Part shown: positions 1 to 8,400 of the stretch, piece after piece
How the letters are laid out: every line of letters begins with the position of its first letter
Position numbering within the stretch: position 1 is the first letter of the stretch
Source: Chrysochromulina tobinii
Taxonomy: Eukaryota; Haptophyta; Prymnesiales; Chrysochromulinaceae
Length of the DNA stretch: 11,556 nt
Assembly (NCBI GenBank): GCA_001275005.1
Contig: JWZX01001717.1
Location: forward strand, 1 to 11,556
Direction of reading: 5' to 3'
The notes under the pieces: model-generated
What the model saw: only the letters and a program-made list of their open reading frames with translations
Told to the model about the DNA's origin: nothing
Databases searched by the model: none
Made by a program: the position numbers and the translations under genes

Positions 1-844
1 GAGACTGCGGCGGCCCGAGCGCGACGAAACATTGCGCCTGATTCCCTGCATCCGATGCAGGAAAGGCGCCACATTTCCGTCCGCGCTCTCCTCCCCCTCG
101 TCCCCCCGGACCCGATCCCCCCGACTCGCGCCGTACCGGGCGCGCCGCTGAGCGTGACCCGCGACACGCGCAAGGGAAGGGACGCGCGCGCCGCTCCAAA
201 CAGGACACAGTGAACGTTAACACGACAGACGCACAAAACAAGTCGCACCCCAAAAACTTGTGTGAACGTTAACACGACAGACGCGACAACCGGTGCTACT
301 TGTGTATTGCTTGTCGACAGCATTTTGGGCCTGGACGGCACCTCTCCCCGTGCTCAGTCACACGTTCACATTCACACTCCCTGTGACTGACCTCGCACCC
401 GGGTCCCGGGAACACCGACCCGCCCAGCTCTCACTGTGTGAAACGGCGTTGAGCCGGAGCATGCCGGAGCTTGAGGTACGGTACCCGAGAAGGCACCAAC
501 TCACGGTTGAAAAGGTCGTGCCTGGACCCATTGCTGCAAGAATTGCTGGACCCGCCACGCCTACCATGCACGCCCACGGGAATCGAGCACGATCACCCAT
601 TGCTTTCATCCTTCGTTTCCTCGGGCGTTTCCTTCCCCCCCCGCCGCGTTCACACGTCCGGACCTCCTTGCGCTTTATGGAAATCCGCCCGCGGTGCCTC
701 CCGGCTCACCCTCAGAACGCGACGCGAGCTTACTGATTGCGAGAAGCGCTTCTTTGGGCGCTTTCGTTCCCATATTTGGGTCCGTTTGTCGCGATTCCCG
801 TAGGGCCAGGTGCCTCCACGCAAACGCGGGCCTCGGTTGTCAAC
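1..844. other. upstream region without convincing gene
   Basis: Open frames here are short, overlap on both strands and lack any recognisable domain or signal peptide, so I treat them as chance frames in GC-rich DNA. Visible structure is a small palindrome at 46-60 (ctgcatc, one base, gatgcag), a 23-bp direct repeat (listed separately), and C-rich stretches near 85-120 and 630-645. The promoter and 5' UTR of the peptidase gene starting at 845 should lie in the right half. I see no clear TATA box. Confidence 0.6.
210..284. repeat. 23-bp direct repeat pair
   Basis: A 23-bp sequence occurs exactly twice, at 210-232 and 262-284, 52 bp apart from start to start. It contains the palindromes aacgtt and gttaac. 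The DNA between the copies is not repetitive. It could be a pair of regulatory sites upstream of the peptidase gene or a trace of a small tandem duplication; the sequence does not decide. Confidence 0.8.
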
Positions 845-2237
845 ATGCGCGCTTTGCTCTCTCTTTCGTGGCTCGCTCTCGCCATTGGTGTCCCTGAGAT
901 CCCAACGATCACATGGGATCTCAGGGACACCAGTGGTAATCTGATCAAGGACCGGCAGCAGTGGCAGAAGAACGACGGCTACTGCGGAGAAACGTCGTTC
1001 ATGATGGCTGGCATGCACTTGGCTGGCCAGTACGTCTCCGAGTACGATGTGAGGGCTGCTGCCAACCCTAGCCTGAGCGACCGCGCAGCGCAAGCCCATC
1101 AGCTTCTCATTGGAGATGTCGGCTCCACTGACACTAATGACAAGGCCGCTTCCGATAAGCTCAAGCTGCGGTATGCATTCTACAGCCCGACAACCCCAAG
1201 CACGGGAAACGTGGGCGAGTACTTAGGATGGATCAAAGCGCAGCTTCGGCGAGGCCGCGCGCCGACCATTTGCGTGTATTGCAAAGACTGCGGCAACGTC
1301 GAGTACGACCATATCGTCACCGCTATCTCGTATGAGTCGACTTCCAACGACGACCTTTTCCACCCCGGAGACGCCTTCACGTATTGCGACCACCTCGGTG
1401 CCTATCCCTCGGGCAATGCAGATGATGGAGATTACACGGCGAGTGACTGGCAAGCGATTGCAGCGAACGGCGGCATCGACGCCTCAAGCTGCATACACAC
1501 TGTGGTGAACAGCTTGTCCGACCCCTTTTTTGGTTCCCGGGCCGATGCCGATGCACGCACCAGCTATACGATGCCAGACGATGTTCGTAACTATGGCATA
1601 GCTCATCTTGGCCCAGTCGATCTGAACAACGAGCTGCTCCAGGTCGAGATGACAAGTGACAAGACCTTCGAAGCGCCCGAAATCCAGACATTCTCGGTCG
1701 GGAATGGTGCCCGGCCGGCGTCGATGGACCTCACGCTGACCATCACCGTCAGCGGCCTCTCGACGGACCCAACGAAGCAGTACGTCCTATGCCTCGCCTG
1801 ACAGCCTGGCAAGGAGCCTTCCATCGTCCGGACCGTATCCTTCTCTCCCGCGCTCTTCTCACCTCCTCGATGCCCCTTTTCCACGCTATAACCTTTAGGT
1901 ACGTCCTGCTCTGGTACAACCACGAGGACGACGTCCCAACGTCCAATTTCGCCCAGGCCACGACAGGTTCATCCTCACCCACACACCTCTCTTGGTTCGC
2001 ACCCGCACCCTCCACCCTCACCCTCACCCTCGTGGTAACCCTCACCCGTACGGCAGGCTGCGTCTGGAAGACCTTCCCAGGGCACGCGTCGACGAAATAC
2101 ACCGCCACGATGCAGATCAAGTCCAGCGATAAGGTCTTTCTGCGTGCAATCGAGAGGCCATCTGGAGGGGTCGCCGCGCCAACAACTTGCCTCCCTACGG
2201 GCCCCGCTGCCGACGAGGGTGAGGATGAGGGTGAGGA

Positions 2238-2297
<60 letters not shown>

Positions 2298-2373
2298 CGA
2301 GGGTGAGGGCGAGGGTGAGGGCGAGGACGCCCTCGTCGGCGTGGCCAAGCCCGAGGGAGTCCTGTCCCCCTAA
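845..2373 (+). CDS. secreted papain/C39-like cysteine peptidase, HINT-less copy (3 exons)
   Basis: Proposed exons are 845-1779, 1899-1966 and 2057-2373, giving 439 residues with the frame kept. The start is the first ATG of the open frame, with A at -3, and opens a short hydrophobic signal peptide (residues 1-15). The peptidase-like domain shows NDGYCGETSF with the candidate nucleophile Cys47 (nt 983-985), a following SEYDVR segment, and EYDHIVTAISY with candidate catalytic His156 (nt 1310-1312). This Cys-then-His pattern fits C39/papain-fold proteins of protists and fungi, but I cannot place a third catalytic residue. After splicing, QYVLLWYN, VPTSNF and SSDKVFLRAIE form a small C-terminal domain that I associate with this family. 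The last third of exon 3 encodes an acidic Glu-Gly repeat followed by a short unrelated tail ending at TAA. The paralogue at the right end has a HINT domain there, so this copy looks C-terminally replaced. Activity and substrate are unknown. Confidence 0.75.
882..936. repeat. perfect-stem hairpin inside the coding exon
   Basis: Arms 887-904 and 914-931 are exact 18-bp reverse complements (ggtgtccctgagatccca on the left) around a 9-base loop. The stem extends outward to 882 and 936 with a single T/G mismatch, 23 pairs in all. It lies just after the signal-peptide codons of the peptidase gene and encodes residues around IGVPEIPTITWDLRDTSG. Confidence 0.95.
1780..1898 (+). other. intron 1 of the peptidase gene
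   Basis: The upstream frame would stop at 1799-1801, whereas coding similarity resumes at YVLLWYNHEDD. A GT at 1780 and an AG at 1897-1898 remove 119 nt and join ca|g (Gln) in phase 2, preserving the frame. The same acceptor is present in the inverted copy at 11499. The 9-mer gtacgtcct sits both at the donor (1780-1788) and immediately after the acceptor (1899-1907), so the intron is bounded by a short direct repeat. Confidence 0.8.
1841..2218 (+). repeat. left arm of inverted duplication
   Basis: This segment is the reverse complement of 11179-11556, with 7 mismatches in 378 bp by eye (2104, 2160, 2164, 2175, 2192, 2197, 2213), about 98% identity. Six of the seven fall in the last 60 bases. 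It covers the 3' part of intron 1, both short downstream exon parts and intron 2. The other arm runs into the window edge, so the duplication may extend further. The interior between the arms is about 8.96 kb. Confidence 0.95.
1967..2056 (+). other. probable intron 2 (90 nt, CCCTCA-rich)
   Basis: The 90-nt segment starts with GT after cgacag and ends with cggcag. It is pyrimidine-rich with ccctca repeats and contains a branch-point-like ggtaaccc. It is in frame and has no stop, so retention is possible. Removing it in phase 1 gives FAQATTGCVWKTFPG, a smooth domain sequence, whereas retention inserts a Ser/Thr/Leu-rich low-complexity stretch. The inverted copy has the identical segment at 11341-11430. 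Confidence 0.6.
2209..2340 (+). repeat. 19-unit GAGGGT array bracketed by an 11-bp inverted repeat
   Basis: Nineteen hexamers run from 2215 to 2328, mostly gagggt with gaggat variants near the start and gagggc/gaggac near the end. They encode about 38 alternating Glu/Gly (some Asp) residues. The G runs have the spacing of a G-quadruplex. The array is bracketed by gccgacgaggg (2209-2219) and its exact reverse complement ccctcgtcggc (2330-2340). Its motif is the reverse complement of the ccctca repeats in intron 2 upstream. Confidence 0.95.
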
Positions 2374-3106
2374 GCGAGGGAACGGAGGGGAGCCGGTTGG
2401 CACACCCACTCACCGGTCAGCAGCACCCACCCGTCCACCCGTGCGCGTGAGTGGGTCTCTGATGTGGCCAATCCGGGGGGTTGTGAAGTGTCGGAGCCGT
2501 GCCACGAGTTGCCAGGAGTGGGCGACGGGGCGTATGTGGGTAGCAGCGCAAGGCGCCGCCGACTCCACTCCCTGGTTCAGGAGTTCCGTAGTCACAATCG
2601 TGTGGAGGACATACCCTGCGAGGAACCGCGATCTCGCCCGCGCTCGGGCCTCGGCGCGCGGCGGTGCTTGCGGCACGGATGCTGGAGGGTACGCGGACGG
2701 TGCACGTGAGGAGAGTCACGCTGCTGCTCGCGGGGGAGACGGCACCGGGGCGCGCGCGCGTGCGCGCTGCCGCCGCGGCAGCCGCAGCTATCAGCGGCCC
2801 CATCGGTACTATCGGGTTACGTTAGGGGGGAGGGTTACTCCTTCCGCCCCGCCCCCCGCCGCCTTAACGGCCTGTGTAATAGCAGGCTGTGTCGGCCACG
2901 CCTCCGTCCATTGCGATAGCGGCCCTCGTGCTTGGGGGTCTGGAGAGCGTGCGCGTTATGTGTGTTTCACAGCTGACGGCGGTGGAGTGAGCGTGGGGGG
3001 ACCGCGAATAAACTGAACTGAACTGAACTGCAGGCTGCAGGCTTGCAGCAAACCCCGAAAGCCGGAATTTCCCTCAGTCTTCATATTCATACTGTACTTT
3101 TCTAAA
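2374..3106. other. intergenic region, no supported gene
   Basis: Frames crossing this interval are Arg/Gly/Ala-rich, overlap on both strands and lack recognisable domains. No remnant of the HINT domain found in the paralogue is visible here. A 10-bp inverted repeat (acccactcac at 2404-2413, gtgagtgggt at 2447-2456) is weak structure. Bases 2814-2845 contain degenerate telomere-like g/t runs, too short to interpret. The right end holds the 5' UTR of the next gene. Confidence 0.6.
3007..3030 (+). terminator. possible poly(A) signal with adjacent ctgaa repeat
   Basis: An aataaa hexamer at 3007-3012 is followed directly by about four copies of a 5-bp ctgaa unit (to 3030). As a poly(A) signal it would serve a transcript from the left, about 630 bp after the peptidase stop, which is far. 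In GC-rich protists the hexamer is not always used, so this is tentative. Confidence 0.3.
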
Positions 3107-4540
3107 ATGCCAGCAGGCATCGGTGCGCTCACGGAGGGCGATGGGCGCAATTTCATGCTCCTGATGGACATGAGTCGCTTCCTGGTGAATGAGATCACTC
3201 AGGAGCACGCCTTCAAGGATATCAGCGATGCCTCCAGGCTGCGCTGTGAACGCATGGACCTCGCCGTCGAGCTGACCGGCAAGATGTGGTCCTATTGGCA
3301 TTCCGCTCCTGCCGGCCCGGGCGTATTTGAGATGCTGCTCAGCTGGTGCGCGATGCAAGTCTCCAGCACCAGCAGCTTGCGAAGGCGCGAGCTCGGCGAG
3401 CGCAAGGCGATGATGACGTCGGCGCTGCACCTGCTTGCCTCACGTGAGCTGAAGGCGTGGCCGCGGCAGCGCATCACCGGCGCATTCGTCCTCGCCAAGG
3501 AGGCGAGCGACGGCTCCGCACTTCTTGTAGAGCTCGGACCCAGCCTCCAGCTCGGCCAGACGGTGTACAAGGTCAAGGGCATCTCCACCTCGCTCGGAGA
3601 TTTGCTGCGCTCGAATGGGCAGTCGCCGCCTCAGTGCATCGGCCTGACGCTCCTCCCGTTCATGGGCGAGATCGTGTACGACGGCACGCTGCGCGGAATG
3701 CCGCTGCCAGCGCAGCTAGCCTGTGCCGAAGGACTCGCGGCCATCGAGGCGGCGGTGCGGGAGGCGACCGTGGTGAGCGTCCTGCCGACACCAGTCGATG
3801 CGCCGCTCGAGGGCAAGCACGTGCGCATCTCGGGGCTCCAAGCCAAGCCCGAGCTCAACGGCCAGATTGCGAGCGCGGGTGCCTATGAGGCTGCCACAGG
3901 CCGCTACGCAGTGCGGCTGCGCACTGGGACGCGCGTCGCGCTCAAGCCGGCAAACCTCATCGAGGTCAGCGACGAGGAGGTCGCGGCGGCCGCGCCTGCG
4001 GGCACGTTGGTCGGTATGGAGCTGACGCCGTTTCAACAGGACGTGCAGCACGAGATTCGTCAGACGCGGCCGATGCGCCCTGGCGAGAGCCTGCCTGGTC
4101 CAGGCGGCCGCCCGGCTGACCTTTCGATGTGGGTCTTCCGACGTTACGGGTACTCCGAGGAGCAGAATCCTCAGCATGCCTTCATGGTGATGGCAGGCCC
4201 GTTGCCGATCCCCGCGTGCGACGGGCCGCCGATCCCTCCGGGGATCGACCCGATGATGGCCATGATGATGAGCGGCATGGACGAAAACGCGATCTGGCAC
4301 AAGGGATCCAATCTCGTGCCGACCGTTGATGACATCCTGCGAGCGCTTCGCTCCGCGCTCAAAAACCCGATCTGGGGCGGGCGCGGCAAGCCCAAGTATG
4401 TTGCAGTCGATGCGAAGGAGATTGTCGATCGGCTGAAGGAGATCCTCAAGCCAGCGGGCATTGAGGCTGGATACTACCCGCCACCGAGCAATGAGGAGTT
4501 GATGGGTATCCCAGGCTCCGACGTGGGGGGCGGCGTGTGA
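3107..4540 (+). CDS. hypothetical protein with SH3/KOW-like segment
   Basis: A single 477-residue open frame from an ATG with A at -3 to a TGA. I do not recognise the whole protein. Three parts can be described. Residues 1-170 are mostly helical and end in a segment around VYKVKGISTSLGDLL. Residues 180-195 read GLTLLPFMGEIVYDGTL, resembling a motif I associate with uncharacterised bacterial and algal proteins that cannot be named with confidence. Residues 237-288 (HVRISGLQAKPELNG, then GRYAVRL, then VALKPANLIEV) match a short SH3/KOW-like beta module common in algal proteins. The C-terminal third has a Met-rich linker (383-391) and a basic-to-acidic helix (YVAVDAKEIVDRLKEILKP, 431-449). There is no signal peptide or membrane segment, so it is probably cytosolic. 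It is co-oriented with the next gene but separated by 227 bp, so it is likely transcribed on its own. Confidence 0.8.
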   Translation: MPAGIGALTEGDGRNFMLLMDMSRFLVNEITQEHAFKDISDASRLRCERMDLAVELTGKMWSYWHSAPAGPGVFEMLLSWCAMQVSSTSSLRRRELGERKAMMTSALHLLASRELKAWPRQRITGAFVLAKEASDGSALLVELGPSLQLGQTVYKVKGISTSLGDLLRSNGQSPPQCIGLTLLPFMGEIVYDGTLRGMPLPAQLACAEGLAAIEAAVREATVVSVLPTPVDAPLEGKHVRISGLQAKPELNGQIASAGAYEAATGRYAVRLRTGTRVALKPANLIEVSDEEVAAAAPAGTLVGMELTPFQQDVQHEIRQTRPMRPGESLPGPGGRPADLSMWVFRRYGYSEEQNPQHAFMVMAGPLPIPACDGPPIPPGIDPMMAMMMSGMDENAIWHKGSNLVPTVDDILRALRSALKNPIWGGRGKPKYVAVDAKEIVDRLKEILKPAGIEAGYYPPPSNEELMGIPGSDVGGGV

Positions 4541-4767
4541 GTCAGAACACCGCTGCGGTCTGAGAAGTGCTTGCTTGCTTGCTGCAGCTTGAGAAGTGGG
4601 GAGCTGGAAAATTTTCTCGATCCAATTCACATCAAATTCACGCCACCGTGACACAGCCGCGCGGCTGTCCAGGGCGGCGGGCGTGCTTCACCTGCGACTT
4701 CTCCGTGTCTCCATCACCACGGGCGTTCGCGCCGCTCTCCCGACACCCTCCGTTCCTTCTTCGCACC
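4541..4767 (+). promoter_or_regulatory. presumed promoter and 5' UTR of the alanine-rich gene
   Basis: A short spacer containing a cttg tetramer run (about 4568-4580), an AT-rich patch near 4605-4640 (aaaattttc, caaattcac) that contrasts with the GC-rich surroundings, and a C-rich leader up to the ATG at 4768. An in-frame stop at 4561-4563 shows that the coding frame does not extend further upstream. No specific element is recognised. Confidence 0.35.
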
Positions 4768-5409
4768 ATGGATCCCAACTTTAGCAGCAATAACGGCGAG
4801 GAGCTTGCGGCGGCACTCACGGAGCATGCGGCTGCACAGCAGAGTGCTGAGGAGCCTCGTGGCGCGCAGCCTGCAGTGGTTGCCATGGTGCAGCCACCAC
4901 CACCAGCACCTGCCGCCGCCGTGGCGGCCGCCGCCATGGCAGCTGCCGCTGCCGCCGCCGCCGCCGCCGCCGCAGGAGCCGGCCATGCGATCGGCCCCCC
5001 GACTGCGATCGCAGCCGCGCAGAAGATGCTTTCGGGCTTCGTGCCCCCGCCGCCGTCGACGGTGCTCGCCCCCGCTGCCGCCGGCGGACTCCTGGGCGCA
5101 CAGCCCGCGCTTGCGGGCGCCCGCGCCGCGACGCCCTACTCTGCGTTGGCAGCAGCGACTATGGCTGCAACGACCGCGACGACGGTGCTGCCGCGGCCTG
5201 CGGTGGTGAACCCGAAGCCAACGAAGCAGGCTGCGAAGCAGGAGGCGATGGCGGCCGCGCAGGCCGCCGCCGCCGGCGCCACCTCCACCGCTGCCTCGGT
5301 CTCCTTATTCGGCGCCGCGCCCGCGGGCAGCCTTGCCACGAAGGCGACGGCCGCCAAGACTGCCAAGGCCGCCAATGCGGAAGCATGCGCATCGGGTGCG
5401 ACCGGCCAT

Positions 5410-5447
<38 letters not shown>

Positions 5448-8400
5448 GGCCGCCGTACACGGCGCTGCCACCCTCCCGCCGCCCTCGCTGCCGCCGTCGG
5501 TGCTCGCGCCAGCGGCGAGCGCGGCCACCAGCCGCGCGACGATCATGCAATGGCGCGCTCCAGGGATGCCGCCATCGTCGGCTGCTGCTGGGGCGGCCTC
5601 TGCTGCTGCTGGGGCGGCCTCCATGGGCCGCGGGGCCGCGTGTGCGCTCGGTACGGCGCTCGCGAAGCCGCCCACGCGTCTGGGAGCGCCCGGCGGGTCG
5701 GCGTCCAGTACGGTGCTCACAGCTGGCGCGCTGCCCGTGGTCCCATCGTCTACCACCGCCGTGGTGAGCACTTGCATGCAAGGCAGTGCCCCATCGTCCA
5801 CCGCCGCCGTGGTGAGCACTTGCATGCAAGGCAGTGCCCCATCGTCCACCGCCGCCGCCATCGCTGCTGCCGCCTTCGCCGCCTCTGCGAGTCAACTGCC
5901 TGCAATCGCCAGCTCACCACTGCTCGGCCCTCTCCCTGAGGACATTGGGGAGGTTACGGCGGACACTCAGTTCGAGGAGCTGCCACCCGCGGCGGCGCCG
6001 GTGCCGGGGGCAGCGGCGGCGCCTGTGCCGGTGCTGCCCGAACGTCTCAAAATGCTCTGGTCGCTCTTAGCAGGAGCGAGCGCGGGCGATGGTCCAGGTA
6101 TCTCGTTCAAGGACCGCGATGGAGGCGAGCGCGCCCTAACCTCGATGACTCGGAACCTACCGGATGAGAGCGCAAGGGCAGTGGACGCTGCTCGGCTGCT
6201 GATGGCCTCGCCTCTCTCGCCTCTTGAGGCCAAGCTCCTTCGAAGGCAGCTGGACAGCATCGATGCCGCTACCTCCGAGCCTTGGACCTTTTTCGAATGG
6301 TGTCCTATTGGTGTGCGTCACGGGCAGCCGGCCGCGCCGGTCGGCGCGCCTGCACCCGCGGCGGCCGCCGCGGCGGCCGCGCCAGATCAGGCGAGATCAG
6401 GCCAGATCGGGCCAGATCAGGCAGGTGCAGGAGCGAGGGCGTCCGAGGCCGCCACCCTCACTTCGACGGCCAACGAGAGCGCTTCGAATGGTGACGTGGC
6501 GATGGGCGAGGCACCGCAGACCGCGCCGGCCGCGGCGGTTACGAAGCCTGACGAAACCGACGAAACCATCGCGGCGGTTACAAAGCCAGACGAGACCGAC
6601 GAAACCATGGAGCCGTTGCGCTTCGCCCGGCTCTCGCAGCTCGAGGAGGAGGACGAGGTGCAGCTCCAAAGCCCCGAGATCGCCCCCGAGATCGCCCGAG
6701 CTCCCGAGCTGGCAGAGGACGCGGACGAGGCACACGACGCCGGCCGATCGGAGGCCCAAGGCGCGGACGATGCGGCCGTCAAAGAGGAGGAGGTCGAGGG
6801 AGGGGCGCACGAGATGCAGGTGGACTCGATGGGAGACGAGACCACTGAGGCTGCCAGCAAAGTGCCCGCCACGGCGCCCACGCCCGCGCCCGCGCCCGCG
6901 CCCGTCGCGCGAGATCACAAGCTGCGGCTGCTGCAGCGGGCTTCGCGCGCCGCCGCGCACGAGGCGCTCGCCCTCATGTGTGCGCTTGCGATGAGCGAGT
7001 CCTCTCACGGGGCGAATGGCGGCGCGGCGGGCGCGGGCGCGGCCGGAATCGGCGGCGCGAGCGCGCCCGGCGCCAAGCGCGCCCCCAAGACGCATGACTC
7101 GACGGAGCTTCAGCTGATAGCTGCATGCTTCCAACTCCTCGCCACGGCCTTGTCAACTCGCCGCTGGGTGCATCGGCTACTCGACGGGCGTCCATCGAGC
7201 CGTTGGCGCGTCGCGGCGACCCATGGCAACCGGCGGCTCGAGGCCGCGTTCATGTGCTGCCGGGACGCGGTGAGGGCGAGCTTCGCCTTGGCACGAGCTC
7301 TCGAGGCGCTCCGTCGGCAGCACACCGGCGTGAAGCAGCTGCTGCAGCAAGCACGCGCCGCCTCGTCGAACGCAAACGCGGCGCACGTGTCCGCGGTGCA
7401 CGCCGCAACCAATGCCGCCGCCACCGCCCATGCCGTCGCCGCCGCCAATGCTGCCGCCGGAGGCGTCGTCGACCGAAGCCCGTGGGAACAGAGCGGCGGA
7501 GCCAGCGGACCGGCCGCAGCGGCGATAGCTTCGGTCTCGGCGGCCGTTGCGGCGAGTCGCATACCGGTAGGGGGTAGCGGCGCGTTCACGGAGCACGCGT
7601 GCTGTGCTGCCGCCGCGAGCCTCGCGGCCGCTCAGCGACGCACCATGGAAGCCGCCGGTCGCGCCAGCGCCGGCGCGCGGCTGGGCGATGCCACCAACAC
7701 GCTGAGCAAGCGGCTGGCGGCGGAGGTGGCGGAGATGCGCGCGCTCGTACTTGCCGAATTCGGAGAGGTCTCGGCCGAGGGATTGCATGCATTGAGCGTG
7801 GCCACCGGCTCGCTGTGTGAGCAGACGGAGCACGCCCTGCTCTGCCTATACACGCTGCGCCAGCATCGGCTTGCGCGCCCGAATGCGCCCGAGTCCGTGC
7901 TTGCCTCCCTCCTCCTTCACGAGCGTCGGCAACTCGGCTTGATCTTGCGTGCCAAGGACCTGGCGCGAGAGCTGCGGCTCGGTGCGCTACGGCTGGACTC
8001 GCTGCAGCCGCTGCTGCTCGCGAGCACGCTGCCCACAAGCTCTCGTGGGCAGCTCTCTGCCGATGCGGGGCCTGGTGAGGGAGGTCTGCTCGCGCTCGCC
8101 CCCGCGGCGATGGCGGCCATGGATGCGCTCCGACAGATTATGGTTCGGGCTGACCAGACGCAGGCGGCTCTGCATTCGGAGCTGCGGCTGGCGACGGCAG
8201 ACGCGAAGAAGGACGCAGCGGCCTCGCGGCTGAACAAGCCTGCCACCTCCAAGCGTTCGGCCGGGGATCTCGCCGCCGCCGCAGTCACCGCCATGCACGG
8301 CGCCGCCGGCGCGGGCGCTTCGGCGGCTGCTTCGGCCGGGGCTGCGCCCGGCAGGCCACCGAAGCGACCACGAGGCGGGGGCAAGGATACCGCCGCTGCC

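Noticed and set aside
293-736. 147-residue open frame on the + strand
   Set aside because: It does not begin with a convincing ATG, has no domain or signal peptide and overlaps equally long frames on the other strand. It is typical of chance frames in GC-rich DNA.
888-933. A 46-nt intron made of the hairpin (GT at 888, AG at 932-933)
   Set aside because: 46 nt would shift the frame away from the peptidase motifs downstream, and the unspliced sequence reads through in frame.
1749-2348. Ser-Pro repeat protein on the - strand
   Set aside because: The Ser-Pro run is only the reverse reading of the gagggt array, and the rest is antisense to peptidase coding exons that are duplicated elsewhere in frame.
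2812-2850. Telomere-like g/t runs (gggttac, gttagggg)
   Set aside because: Only two or three irregular units, not a tandem array, and surrounded by ordinary sequence.
4567-4767. N-terminal extension of the alanine-rich protein
   Set aside because: The frame is open but has no ATG before 4768, which has a strong start context.
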